The translations under genes and the position numbers were made by a program. The notes below the pieces were generated by a model. The model made no database searches. It was not told the origin of the DNA and saw nothing but the letters and a program-made list of their open reading frames with translations. 64,000 bases of DNA from Campylorhamphus procurvoides (taxonomy: Eukaryota; Chordata; Aves; Passeriformes; Dendrocolaptidae): NCBI GenBank assembly GCA_013396655.1, contig WBMV01006646.1, positions 1,178,001 through 1,242,000 on the forward strand, in the 5' to 3' direction. This document shows, in pieces, positions 38,501-51,668 of this stretch. Numbering within the stretch: position 1 is the first letter of the stretch; each line of letters opens with the position of its first letter.

Positions 38501-41447
38501 CATCCTGAAGTGTACCAGTAGCTGTAGAGTGAGTGTGTTCTGGACACCTGTTGGCATTGGTGGGTGACACTGTCACAACTTGCCTTATAAGCTCAGAGCC
38601 AGAGTACTGCTGCTGGCAGAGGATGAGCACAGTCCTCCCCAGCCTTCAGGACCACACTGCAAGCTAGATGAGATCCGTCAAGGTGGGACAGGGTCATGAC
38701 TTACCGCTGCAGTATCTCACAAGTCCCTGTTGCCTCCCTAACTGGGAGTACTGTTTGCATGGCTATACTGCTGCTGAATGGCTTTGGGTTGCACAGCCCA
38801 TGGAGCACCTCACACTGATGGGAGGCTCAGGGCTTTATCACACTCTGATCCTTGAGTGCAGATGTGTTTAAGCAATAATCATCCTCCTTCCAGAGAGGAG
38901 TTATGTTTCTGAGCACCAGGGAAAGCAGAGAGCCAATCGCAGCTCATACATCATCTCTGGTCCTGGAGGTGAGTTGAAGGCATTCAAATGAGGGCACTTG
39001 CTCCTCAGGTTTGTAATGATTCCTGACAGCCCAGCAGTGGAATACTTTCCAGAGTGGGAGCACAGATGTGGGGTGATGTGGAGCTAATTCCTCCCATAGC
39101 CCCAGTTGTGTAAATATGTTCATTGAAATACACCGGGTGATGAAGAGCAGATTACACAAATAGGAGGCTTGCAAGAGGTTTGCCTGTAAGGAAAGCAAGT
39201 TTAATAAAAGTGATAGGCAGAACAAAGCTGGCTACACATCAGCCACAGGCAAGGTAAGTCTTAGTTCTCCCCCTGTAGAGTATCTTGTGATCTTTCTGAA
39301 TGAACCATCTCTGAAGAGGAGTGTAAAACACCTCAGACCCATGTGACAGTATTGCGGTTGTTCAGCCAGCAGCTGAGGATCTGGCCATTATCCTACTCAC
39401 AAGTGAAAGGATCTTCTGTGAATGATCCTTCCTGAAAACACACTTTGCCCTAGTTACAAGAGTTATACATGCTGGATGTCCAAATTAGAGCAGGTATACT
39501 TAAAAACTTCAGCCTCAGAAATAATCATTCAAGGAAACTGAGGAGATTGGTGCTGAAGGGACACATTCATCACAGGAGGAGCAAAGTGGTCCAGTTGTTC
39601 AGCCTTGATAAACAGTAAATGGTGAGATCAGGAAGAGGATATTGGCCGAGAGTATGGATGGAAAGTAACTGTAGAGAGACTGGGGTTTTGGCAGTTGATT
39701 TAGGAAACTTAGGGAAGGAATGCAATAATTGATTCAGACTGAGCTGAACTGTAATAGAACAGTAGAAAAAAGAGAAAAAAAAGGATAATCATTACAGAAC
39801 TATTTGGTTTTTCCCAAATTGAATCTCTTACTGATTCAATTACCTTTTAGACAAGGAAGGTTCCTTTAAAAGGAAAGTATTTTACTTTTAAAATAGGAAA
39901 CTAAAATGCTGAAGTACTTTTGAAGATTGCTGTTTTTTCATCTGAAACTGTTGACTGCATTCAGCCAAGCATGTGACTAATTTCAATCCCCCTGGCTTTG
40001 GTAGTGTTCATTGAGAAAAAAGACAACTGTCACTGACTAGCACTGAGGGACAGATGTTGTCAACACACTGTCATCCCAGAGGAGAAGAAATCACAGACAG
40101 TGCTGGAAGTGACACACCAGAGCCCTGGCTGTAACACATCATGTCACAACCCAATTGGCAGCAACTGTACAAGAGCAGGTGTCTAAGTACATGTCATATG
40201 CTACAATTCACTCTACAACTCCCCTCTTCCTTTGTCTGCATGGCATTCTGCAGTCCAGAATGGAAGGACAATGTCAGGGAGATTAAGGGCCTTCAGAGCA
40301 ATTATGGTGAACCCATAATAGAGGAAGGATAAAGGAATTGAAGGAAAAGCTGGGAAGCAATGCTATTTAACACACATGCAGGGCAGACCAGAGCTGGAAG
40401 TAGAATATAGTCTGGTGGGCAACGTTTTGGCCTAGCCATACTGAGATTGTGCCTGAATCTCATTCTCCTGGCGTGAACTTCATGAGGATGATTAGACTAA
40501 CCAGAGAAGCAGCTGAGCTCAGCTTTGCTAAAATATTGCAATAACTCACTGGCTCTCTGCCCACACAGGGTTCTGCTAATAGGTGGTGCTTGCTCCTTAC
40601 ACACATATAAACTATCTCAGAGTCTAATTAGACTACTTGCTATGAGTTAGTACGTATAGGTTTATAAAACAATGACCCCCTATAGCATCTAATCTAAGTG
40701 AGCCTTTAAAAAAAAATTCTTGCACAGATAACACAATTCTTCTTTAACTGAGAAATGCTGTATCTCTCAGGCAGCTGTGGTATTTTCTACAGTTTCATGA
40801 AATACTGTGAGGGAAAACAATGACGGAGCATGAGACATCAAATAAAGAGCCCTTTTCAGCAATGGGCAGCTGTTTGCTGTTGGCTGACATGATGTTCTCT
40901 GTCTGTTCTGCGGCAAAACCTGATGGTGATTTGCAGTTCCCCAGCCCTGCTCTACTGAATCCAGTCCTGGGTGGCCTCCCTATCCCAGTCTGCTGTGTAG
41001 TCCCAGGCCACTGCCTTGATGCAATGTGTCTGAAGAAGGAAAACTATGTGAAGCACTGAATGACTGGCATGAATGAGACATGACTGATGATTCCAAGCAA
41101 GTCGTTTCACTTCCCTTTTCTGAAAGGGAACATGCTGCCAAAATCAATATTTCCTCAAAAGGCTCTGCCTGGGTCCTTGCAGTGTCCTCTATGCCCTCAC
41201 TGGAAGGGCTCATCTACTTCTCATGTGTCCCTTCCAAGGACTGAACTCTCTCAAATTTCTTTGCATTGCTGTTTCTTCATTGATATTATGGGTAGTACTA
41301 GGTAAGGGTTGATTTACATGTCAAGTTCAATAGCAGATTTAATAAAATTCCCTATGCTTTCCAGCCAGAACACCAGGGGTGCAGTTTTATTGGTCTGTTG
41401 GGTTGCTGTCTGCCTTTTACACCCAGCTTTTATACACATGTAAAATG

Positions 41448-41530
41448 GATTGTATGTATGACTATATATACATACAACTATAGATTTACAAGGACATTTA
41501 TGTATGTATCAATACACATATGACTTTCAT
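41448..41530. repeat. Degenerate GTAT/ATAC microsatellite
   Basis: TTGTATGTATGACTATATATACATACAACTATAG followed by TTTATGTATGTATCAATACACATATG. Confidence 0.75.
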
Positions 41531-42404
41531 ACACACATTTCACTTAGGAAAAGTATTTGGCATAATTATGGCTTCCTGTTTCTTTACAACTGAGTGGGCA
41601 GCAAGTGTTGAAGCATACAGTGATCTTGCTTAAATTTATACACATACATGCAAATTTCAGAGCAATACACTCAGTCCTCCTTCTTGATTTAGTTAATTGT
41701 CTTAATATTGATGCTGGCTGTCTGAGCCAAGAGCAGACTGAACTGAAGCTACAGGGTGACTTGGAAACAAAAGTGTCAAATGAAAATGCAGGTGAGTTCA
41801 GTTTCTGTGCTACCTGTAACCTGCTCAACTCCTTGCTCTCCCACTGGCTCATCATCTCCCACTCTTGGTGCAGCACCTGCTGACTGCTACTTCTGCTCTG
41901 CATTGCCAGAGGTGTCATGGTCTCACTGCTGTGTGGGTCATGGCTATGCAAGGGGGGAAATGGAAGGGGAATTTTGAGTCTCTTCGTCCCAACTTGAGTG
42001 TTTGGCAGGAGAAGTTTGTTCCAAGAAACTGAGGCACCTGGGCCTGTGCTGAAGCCTACAGAGAGACCTGGGCCTGACCAGGGACAATCACCAGAACCTG
42101 GAAACTGGACGCAAATCTTTTTTTTTTCTATCTAAAATGCTGCTCTCCTTGGACTGCTGCGTCCTTTGCTCTGTAGCATTTAGTTCAGGCACCCTGAATG
42201 GATGGTTGCACTTGTGAAAACAAAGAGAAGGGCCAGTCTCCATTTCTGTTCCCAGAACTCAGTCCTCTGCTTTTCATTTTCCTGCTGGTTTGCACCCGGC
42301 CCTTTCCAGCATGGCAGGACTTGCTAGCAGGTGGCATTATAGATAAATTTTAGCAGAACAACCAGGCACGCTGTTGCAATGTTGTTCCTTTTTTTTTTCT
42401 GCTT

Positions 42405-42443
42405 GGGGAAAAAAAAAAAGAAAAAAAGAAAAAAAGAAAAAAG
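42405..42443. repeat. A-rich (AAAAAG)n tract
   Basis: GGGGAAAAAAAAAAAGAAAAAAAGAAAAAAAG-type low-complexity sequence, next to a short T-run at 42,389-42,399. Confidence 0.85.
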
Positions 42444-42879
42444 AGAAGCCATAGTAAATATTTCCTGGCTTTCAGTGAGTAAGAAGTGGACTGTCCCCAC
42501 GATGGGTTGTGCTGATTGTGCTAATTTCTGACTCAAACTTAACAGCCTTTTCATAGCATATGCCTTTCGGTAGTTCTTTAAAGGTAATGAGAAATGTTGT
42601 TCCAGCCCACTGGAAATATGTAAAGGAGATTTTAGGAGCTTAATAACTATGTGATGACTCAGCAAAGCAGAGTCTGACCAGCTTACCTTGCTCTCCAGCC
42701 AGCTGAACTGACTGTCAGTTCTGCAGCATGCCAGATTTGCAAGTGTCACCTCCCCTCGGCAGGGAGTGGTCCAAAGGAGCGGATGGGTAAATCTGCCATG
42801 GGAGACGCCACTCAGATCATAGTTGCAAACTGACCCCTCTGAAGCAGAGTGATCTGGACTCTTCCAAAGGGGCCTTTGG

Positions 42880-42925
42880 TAACTTATGTGTGTAGAGCCG
42901 TGAAGAATTCTGTGATTCTGTGAAA
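42880..42925 (+). repeat. Possible CR1 3' terminus
   Basis: ATTCTGTGATTCTGTGA at 42,907-42,923 is the two-octamer tail of CR1. The preceding bases match the CR1 3'UTR only weakly, so this may be a degraded copy. Confidence 0.4.
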
Positions 42926-43417
42926 CTTTTGCCAGACAGCCCTGGATGCTCCTTCCTGGTTCTGGAACAGCTCCCAAGAGAAGATATCTCCGAGGGGAGC
43001 GCAGGCTTCCACTGCCCTCAAGCACTGGGGTATGCTGGTCACTGAAGGGGTCACCCATCACTTAATTTCTCTAAGAATTTTCCTAAATTACTTGCTCAAA
43101 CAATTCTTTAAAGTGATTTGTTTATGCAAGTTTGGACAATGCCTTATAAAAGCAGATCCCATCTTCTCTAGAAACTTCTGTGAGCAGAACAAGTAAGGGT
43201 AATTAGAACTGATGAGGCAACTCAGAGAGGCACTTAGCATCCAGTCTGCTGACAATGAAGCCCCTGAGAGGATGAGCAAACTTCCAATACATCCTGGATG
43301 ACCTGTGCTATCCACCTAGACAAATCCCATACTCTCTGAAGAGAAAGTCTTTCTTAACTCAATCCACCAGCACCTACCCAGAAATTCCTCTTTTCTGTAT
43401 CAAAACTCTCCCTTATT

Positions 43418-43555
43418 AAAAAAAAAAAAAGGCAAAAAACCCAACCAACCGAAACAAAAACAAAAACAAAACAAAAAAGCAAAAGGAACCAACCAAACAA
43501 AAAAAAAAAAAAACACAAACAAAAACACCCAAACCAAACAAAAAAGCCCCAGCAA
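43418..43555. repeat. A-rich low-complexity tract
   Basis: About 140 bp of A with interspersed C (AAACAAAAACAAAAAC, AACCAACCGAAAC). It resembles an old poly(A)-derived tract. I saw no recognisable retroposed gene on either side. Confidence 0.85.
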
Positions 43556-43998
43556 ACTCACACAACCTCCCCCATCACAATCTTCCATGCACTGGGATAT
43601 TTTGCTGCACAATTTGTTGAGAATGATTCAGTGCCCAGCACTGCTCCCGGTCCTGCAGAGCAGGGTGATGACAACTATCCATCCCTGAAGACCAGGCACA
43701 TCTCCAGGCTAGAGAAATGGCAAATCTTCAATCTTTAATGGTTTGTTTGGTTACTCACCACAGTGTATTAGTGTGGGCTTTGTCTCATTAGACTTGTCTG
43801 CATTTTACTCTGCAGATCCCAAAGGTTGTTCCTCTGTGGAAGGACATTTGCCAAAGTCTGAGCAACTGGGACTGCAGGATGAAAGCTACTAATAATCTAA
43901 TTTAATTCCTCTGAATGCAAATGTTCAAAGAGTTAGGATCCACAGGTCCTAAGTAACAAGTAAAACAACGTGATGAAAAGTCCAAGGGGAGGATACTT

Positions 43999-44058
43999 GG
44001 CCAAATTCTAGTCTTGGTTATACAGTATAATCCAGAATAAGTCCACAGGCTTTGTTCT
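43999..44058 (+). mobile_element. Half of a GGCCAAATT palindromic element
   Basis: GGCCAAATTCTAGTCTTGG, then TTATACAGTATAATCCAGAATAAG, follow the left half of the same palindromic consensus (GGCCAAATTCTGCTCTCGG, TTACACCGGTGTAAATCCGGAGTAA, from memory). The right half is missing or too degraded to recognise. Confidence 0.45.
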
Positions 44059-47000
44059 CTGTGTCATTAAATCCACATACCTGAAACTTTTTAGGCCACT
44101 TTTTTTTTAAGCATTTTTTCTCAGATTGACAAAATGACTAGCAGTCATTTGGAATTGATTCTGCTTTTATATACCCTGGTGTGCATGATGAGAAAAGCAT
44201 GCAGTTGTGCTAGAGACAAGCTCTCTGTGTTAAAACAACAGAAGAATCAGATCAATTTCTTATACAGATATAGTGCATTCAGAGCAGTTTCACAGATATA
44301 CCTGATTCATGAGACAGGTAAAATAAATGAATATACTTTTCTCAGTTTGGAATAAAATTGAATTAAAAACTATTTCTTCGCCTTTGGTTGTCATTAAATA
44401 GGGAAAAACTCCCACTCGCCAAGCAATAGCATGCCCATCCTGCACAGTACTTACTTCTCTGGTGCTCTGGGTCCTGACTTTACAGACCATGAAAGACTAG
44501 AGATTATGGCTGTACTATGCACATCTGAATATGGGCTCCTTCCCAAGTCCACAGGAAATCAGAAACTATCTCCACTATTTTTTTTGCCTGTAGATGTCCT
44601 TTCTTATTTCTAAGATGGACAAGACTTGCCATCTTAGGTTTTGCCTTTTTCTTCCAATTAGCATCTCTTCACTCTTTCAGTTCACCTTTGAGATCCCAAA
44701 TATGGTGCTGGTAGGAGAACATCTCATCCTTCCCCTGTTCCCCTGACTCTCCTACTTTTTTCTCTGCTTCACTGATGCATTGTGCAGCTGCTGGGGGAAA
44801 AAAAAACAAAGAGGGGGGAGTAAAAAAGCTGCAGAAGTTTAATACAAAACAGGCAGAATGACCAAAAATACCACATTTATAGATTCATATCTTGAGCCTA
44901 ATTCAAACCCCTTGCAGAATAGCCCCTGAAGGGAAATGTATGTAAAAGATTCATCCAGGTTGGCTGCTGCACATACTGCTTTCCAAGGTTTTCAGGCACT
45001 GATGTTGCCAGAGCATTGTTGTTGGGCACCCTCATACTTCACCTTCTAACCACTAAGGCTCCCCACTGCTAGGACCAATCCCAGCAGCACTGCAGGGATC
45101 CCTCAGTGCTTTGGTATGGCTGCAGGGAAAAATTGGCCTTCTGTTCCTCTTAAGTTCTTTTCTCCCAAACCATGGCTGTTAGAAGCGATCAAAAAAAGAA
45201 ATTATTTTTCCTGAGTACTGCTGATGTTTTGCCATTCGGTTCCACTACTAATTGGTTCAGGGGAAGTCAGTCATCATAACTTCTTGCAGGATGACTATTT
45301 CCACAAAAATTATTTGATTTAGGAATATATTTAATTTCTAAAAGATAAAAACATCTACTTTTGATGTTGCACTGCTATGTTATATTATTAGATCATATTT
45401 GAAATAGTGAAATCAAAACAAGCCATTTTACCTTATCAGAACTACAGGTTTCAATATTATTAAAATGAAACAATTGAGAACTATTGAGAGAGAATAAAAA
45501 AATCAGCTTAGAGCATTTGGACTTTCCCAGTGAAGTTTAACCAATATGGCCATATTCCCACTGAATATTTGGATTCCAAGAAAAGCAGTCTGACAAAACA
45601 AAAATTGTAACCAGATCCATTTGCTAGAGAGCAGACAAGAATAATCCTTCCTCTCCTCTATATGCTACCTGCCCTCCCACACTACAGCGGGATTCCTGTT
45701 TGGGATGAGCCTGTGCAGACTCCCGGAATAAGAACATGCAGGTGCTGTGGAGCAGAAGTGAAGGAATGGGACAGGACCCAGGAGTGAATTCTTACTGTGA
45801 AGTATGTACTTCACATGAAGGTTGGGAAGCCCTCCAAGGGAAAGGAGGCACTTAAGAGCAACAGAGGAAGAAATAATGCTGGCAGGACTTGGGATTGTTT
45901 ATCTACTAAGCAATATCTAAGGATTATTCCCCAGCTAAGTAAGCTGAAGAGTGGCAAATAAAATAATAAACAGCAGCTAAGTGATAACTTGTCAGAAAAT
46001 TTAGAGGTGATTGAGAATTTTCTGCCAGAGTATTTATGCAATTAAAAATAATTTTCATTAAATCAAAGCTTTTCAGGGGAAGTTTGCAGAATTTTTTATA
46101 CTATCTGTTGAGGGTCAAATCATAATGGAAAAATTTCAGATTAAATCAATCTGCCTAGTGCCCGCTCACGATCCCAGATTCTCCTTTATGCTCTCAGTAT
46201 ATTTTATGAACTAGTTGCTGCAGAGAAACTATAAACCCCACAAAACACCTTTGGCTGACATGTTCCAATAAGTCATAGATGGGCCATGACAGCATTGCAG
46301 TATAGGAGATGTAGGCTAGCCTGGGAAACCCAGGGTGGGGTGGATTGCTGGAACTACAACGCCTATCAGTCAGTATGACACGTCGGCAAAGCCAACTTTC
46401 TGTCGATTTAAGCAGAACAAATTACTTTGTCATTTCCTGACTGAATTCTTTCCAAACTGTCCATTCCAATAGAAAACATGATATTCAGACTTTTTTCTGA
46501 CCTGCACTGGAATAAAAACAAATAGAGTATTGGGAATCTCTCCCTCTTTCTTCTGGACGAACGTCCAGTTTTCAAGCAGCTCCACGTGCTGGGCAGCACA
46601 GTGTCTGTGCACAGCTTGTGAGCCACATGCTTCCAGCCTGATGCCCTGTTCCATATGCCTCCCCACCCAGCAATCTTTATCATGGAGTGATGAGCCTTTT
46701 GTGGGTTTCAAAGAGAGGCAGAAATAGAGTGGAAATGTTGTGCCATTTACTTCTGTGCTCTGTGAGGATTTTATGAAGAGTATACAGATTGTTCTTTGCA
46801 GTCAACTCCCCTTTATGCATTAAGGGAAAACAGACACTAGAAATACTCATGTTATGAGCATCGTGTGGCTTTTATGCCTTCTCTTCCAAGGCAACTATAT
46901 TGCTGAAGGCCATATGACAGTGTGAGATACACTACTGTAAATCATGAGCCTTTCACACAGTGCAGAGGGAGCAAAATCAGGCCCTCCCACCCAAGGCACA

Positions 47001-49781
47001 GTATTGCTGGGGATGTAGCTGGGGACTTCCATTTGTTTGCAATTAGGTACTGGCACTGGGAAAGCCCTGAAGTCACCATGGTCTCTGGGCCACAGATAAA
47101 GCTTTTGTTTTTGCACAGACAAAAGGCAGAGCAGGCCAAACCAGTGCAGAATGTGTGAGCAATGGGAAGCCTGATGAAAGGCCATAAAGAATGGCCAAAG
47201 TCAGCAACAAATAATATGGCAGCAGGAAAGCTAATCTTATAGTGACGAATCTAAAAGTGAGGAAGGAGGGAGGGTAAGAAGAGGGAGAGGAGGTGAGGAG
47301 TCAGGATGGTTGGGTGCCCAAAAGAGTGATACACGGGGTGAGCCCTGTTAAAATGCACATGGGAACAAGCCACGTGGGAACTGTGTGAAGGAAGCTGCAT
47401 AACTCAGACCTGCTCGTTTCCTGCCTGCAGAGCATCTTTCTTCAGGCTTTATCTCTTATTAACTGAATGACTGGGAAGCCTTGCTTCTCCTTGTCACTTC
47501 TCCATTATCTTTTTACAATACACCACCCGTCCAAGGAACTGAAAAATGTTTTATAGACTAAACCTTGTCCATGGTGGGAGAGGTGAATGTGAAATTAGAT
47601 GATCTGTTCTTCCTTACTTGCTTGACAAGCTGACCTGCATCTGGTGTGATGCTTCTCCAACACCCAATGAAGAAATAGAGACTTGCATTTCTTGCAACAT
47701 GTATGCTTGATTAAGAGCCCGGCAGAGCAGATCTTCGACCTATCTATCAGGTAGGGACTGTCTTTATCCTTCTGTGTTTGCGCAACTCCTGCACAACAGG
47801 ACCATGTCCAAATTATAATAATGATGTACTGAGAGAAAATAGACTAGGAGATGAGATGAAAGAAAAGAGTAGCACAGGCTTGTACATGTTAATTCTGGAA
47901 ATGTCCCAGTAATTTCCCTCTCTATTCTTGGCAAGACCAGATGTCTTCTCTGGAGATCCCAAGGAGTGGGGAGGGTGGTATGAATCCCTCAGTAACAGGG
48001 TTAGAGTAGAGTCCCTGGCAGGCAATAATGCAGGTAGGAGAATCACTGGAACAACTAGGCTGAGGAAAGCACTGAAAATTACTAATACTGACCTTAATAT
48101 TGAATGTGGACACTTAGCATGATGGTAGTTATCCACCTGCTTTTGTGGCTGTAGATCTTACAGATCATACAGAGTTGTATTCCTTTTTGCATTCATAATA
48201 TTTATATTTTGAAAGAAAGAAGTATTTCCTCTCTTTATTTCTCGTTTTCCAGGTATTTTGTGCAGAACTATTTTACTAGTGCTGTGCCCTGTGAAAAGGC
48301 TCTAATTTAGAAAATGTGGGCTAGGCTATGCAATGGGGCTTGGCATTTGCTTCCATAAGTAGTTTTCCCTTTGCATGGGAATTGTACAGTATAGTCTGCA
48401 GTATTTTAAGTCTTCCTGTAATGCTCAGAGGCAAAACAGATAGCGTGTGCTAGATATTAAACTAATATTTGCTTTATGTACTGCTGTCACACTGCAAGTG
48501 GAAGGACTTGGCGAGCTATGTTTTGTTATGCATTCTGAACCACATCCAGAGAGTCCTTTCTTCAGATTTGCTGTGTTTATGGGCAACGTACAAACATGCT
48601 TTGCCACAGCCAAAATCTTCTTCCAGGCACTGCAATAAATCACACGGCACGCTAGGCAGCTGGAATTGATTGCTGATCTTTGGGGTGGAAAAACTGCACA
48701 TGTTTTGGAGGTTTCAGTCAGCTACAGCAGCATTTGAAACCTCTGTCCTTCTGTTATTAGGTTGTGCTCTTCCACCTCTCAACAGACTGTGCTAGATTTC
48801 ACCTTCTGTTCCAGCCATGGTGGTCTGGCTTGGGTTTGCTGAAAGCCTAAAGCCCTACCTTAGTTCTACCAGCTCACAAAGCCAGTGGGTCAGGGTTTGC
48901 CTCTCTCTTTGCTGGCAGGGAGTGGGAAGGCAGCAATTACAGGTCAGTGCTTTATCTCAGCAGCTACCGTGAGGAACAGCTGGCTGTTGGAGGAGCCGGG
49001 AGCCATGTGAGCTGAGGACATGCTGATGTGCCAAAGGGTGTTGCTGGTGCAGGCAGGGGAAGATGGATGGGACCTCACAGATGGAAATGAGCCCAAGAGC
49101 ATAAAAGACAAACAGCTCCACAGCAGCAGTCATGAGGCTTTGCAAGAGGACCCTGTAGCCTGCTCTGATACAGTGACTGCAAAGGACAGAAGGGATATGT
49201 CTTTCCACCACTTCCAGAGACTGGAAATGGATGACTGGCCCTAACCTGAGAGAACCAACAAGGATGAGAAAGCAGGAGGAAGATGCTGATGACTGGTAGA
49301 GAATGGCTTTAAATCACCAAGATTTGTCTCTTCAGCTGGGACAACTGGGGTTGAGAGGAAAGAGAAGGTCCCCCAAAGAGCCAGAAGAGAGAACAAAGGA
49401 CAAATAAGGGTAAGAGGCAAAAAGGGACAAAGGAAAAACTCAGGGAGTTCTTACAAGAAAGATCATCAGTGTGAGCAGTGTAATCCAGAGAGCACCCAGG
49501 TGAGCAGACCTCCCCTCCCACAACTGGGGCAGGGCATGGACCTGGGACAGGGCTGCTGACTGCTCTCACTGCCCTGCCTAAGCCTCTGCAGCTGGAGGGC
49601 AACCTTCATGACCAGAAATAGAATCCTTTTACCCCAAATCTGTCTCCTGTGTAACAGCAGGAGTCATCCTCAGCCTTGGTCCAAATGGAGCTGGGATGGC
49701 GGATGATATGCAGGAGTTATTAGTCACAGACAGGCTGAGGAATGCTCTCTTGAAACTGGAGCTTTCTGCATATATATTTCT

Positions 49782-50047
49782 GAGGCCAGAGGGATTCTTA
49801 GCTCATCTTGTCTGACACTATTGGTAACAGAGGCAAGAGAACTTCACCCCGTGTCCCCTGAGAGCCCAGCGAGCTGTGTATGGCTAACACCACAATGGCA
49901 TTCAGCCCTGCTCTGAAGGCATAGGAAGGATCAGGGCTTTCCTTCCCCCTTCTCTAGGGGGAATACGTTCCAAAGGCTAATCAATTCCACACTTAAAAAT
50001 CTGTTTTCAGTTTGAGTTTCTCTGGCTTCAGCTTCTAGACCTTAGGG
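49782..50047 (-). repeat. Ancient CR1/L3-like LINE fragment
   Basis: Plus strand motifs in order: GAGGGATTCTTAGCTCATCTTGTCTGAC, AGAGAACTTCACCC, GAATACGTTCCAAAGGCTAATCA, CACTTAAAAATCTGTTTTCAGTTTGAGTTTCTCTGGCTTCAGCTTCTAGACC. These follow the reverse complement of the old CR1/L3 consensus (TAGAACTTCACCC, TTGTTCCAATGGTTAATCA, GTTAAAAATTTGTGCC, TTTGAATTTGTCTGGCTTCAGCTTCCAGCC). A T-rich low-complexity stretch follows directly. Confidence 0.75.
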
Positions 50048-50110
50048 TTTTGTTTTGTTTTGTTTTGGTTGTTTTGGGTTTTTTTCTTTTTTTTTTTTAA
50101 TTTTATTTTG
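50048..50110. repeat. T-rich low-complexity tract
   Basis: (TTTTG)n followed by a T-run, directly adjoining the CR1/L3 fragment at 49,782-50,047. Confidence 0.85.
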
Positions 50111-51644
50111 CCATTGCTAATCTCAAACCTACAATTTTGTTTTGTCTGAAAGACTCTTGGGATGACTTGAGAGCAAGTAGCTTCATAAAACAGGGAAATG
50201 CCCACTAGAAGCTGGGAGTGACCCTTATCATGCAGCATCCTAGGTAACATGCTTAGTGGTAATAACCCCAGCTGGTCCTATAAAGCAGAGGCACTTACCA
50301 TGCTGTCTCTTCACCTATACCATGCCAGGACCTAATAAATCCAGCCCATAATCAGTGTCAGGATGACTGAGGCCACAAAGGCAGCTGATTTCCTTCAGCT
50401 TGCTCATAGTGGAAAACTGCCTATGAAGAGAGCCAGATGTGCTAATAAGGTGGGTTCACCTCCAATTCCTAGGCAGTTTGTGGATACATTGCCGTGATGC
50501 TCTGCTGAGGAAATATGAACCAAAACTTTCACATTCAAGAGAAAAGACATGACAAAAGGCACGGCAATGTGCTCCACAAAACATGGAGTTTGTACTTAAT
50601 GTGGAATTTTGTAGTTAATTACTCCCAATGCATTTCACAGTGGCCTGTGAATCTGTCACTAACCATCTGCACTCAGAATTACCTGCTGAGTTTTTCATAT
50701 CCTCTTAGTAAATCACTGCTGGATTTGCAATGGGATAATCAGTCATATGAGTTTCCTTTTTCCTTTTTTTTTTGCATGTCTTTTGCTTTGCATCAATTTG
50801 GCCAAGAAATATTTATTGAGCAAGAAGTTCAGTAAGGCTCAAGTACTGTTTCACTGTTATATTAAACCAACCTTAAACTTTGCTCCAGCTAGAGCTGTAC
50901 ATAGTGCTGGGATTCACTTGTGTTGTTGCTATGGATGGATGAAGGACTGGCATCTTGGAGGAAGTCAGTGTGAAGGGAGCAGGATGATCTCAGGAAAGTT
51001 TGCCTTTGCCATGAGAACATGCAGATGGGGAAAGGCAGTGACAAGACAGTTTTCAACTCATAAACTCACAGCAACTTTCTTACATCACTCAAGTTAGGAT
51101 TATACCTCCATGTTCTCAGTTCAGTTCTACAAGCCTTTAAAACCATTCGTCACATCCAAACTGAATACTGATGTGCTGTGCTCTGAGAAAAGTAGCCCCA
51201 AGGAGAGTGTTGCTTACATCTGCTCTTTTGTCAAATGCACCTCCTGGCACCCCTCAGGCTTTTCAGAGAAACCTTCAGCCCTTCCTCAGCACAGATGATG
51301 ACAACATCCCTGTTGCTGGAGCAAAACCAGCTCACAGTTCTCAGTTCCACTGAAGTCAAAATGCTGCAGGGACAAGTGTGGGGAAAAGGAGTAAAAAGAA
51401 CTGTGGGGTTTCTGTTTAGGGAGCAAATGATAGTGTTTCCCTTTGAAGATGCACATTTCAACCTGCTAGGCTGCTCCCTACCAGACCATAGGCCCTTTGC
51501 CTCAGGTTCCTTGCACAGTCTGAGTCATTGGGGCTATATGGAAGCATCCTTGAAACTGGACACTTAAACCACATCTGAATATTTTTTTCTTAGTGAAGCT
51601 TGTACCTGTTTGCATGTGAGGAAAAAGAAATTAGGAGTAAAAAT
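50111..51644. other. Intergenic just downstream of CXCL12
   Basis: Immediately beyond the inferred beta poly(A) site. I see no exon or recognised repeat. Positions 51,590-51,640 would hold the downstream GU/U-rich element of the minus-strand poly(A) site; the minus strand there (TTTCTTTTTCCTCACATGC) is U-rich, which fits. Confidence 0.6.
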
Positions 51645-51662
51645 TTCATTTAGATAGACATT

Positions 51663-51668
51663 TTTATT
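51663..51668 (-). terminator. CXCL12: Polyadenylation signal, CXCL12-beta
   Basis: AATAAA on the minus strand within CATAATAAAAATG, at the end of the conserved distal 3'UTR block; cleavage is expected near 51,640-51,650. A second AATAAA lies upstream in the transcript at 51,725-51,730 (GAAAATAAACAC). Confidence 0.7.

Larger units (their letters stand above)
38501..49781. other. Intergenic, no gene recognised
   Basis: Contains two A-rich tracts, half a palindromic element at 44.0 kb and a possible CR1 tail at 42.9 kb. The longest open frame of the window (245 codons, minus strand, 42,324-43,061) lies here. It runs through an A-rich tract and shows no domain, so it is not called as a gene. A near-palindrome GTGAAGTATGTACTTCAC is at 45,797-45,814, and a GA-rich tract at 47,260-47,300. 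Confidence 0.7.

Noticed and set aside
42324..43061. 245-codon minus-strand open frame as a gene
   Set aside because: No family motif, runs through a homopolymer tract, no nearby splice or promoter evidence; kept only as a low-interest finding.
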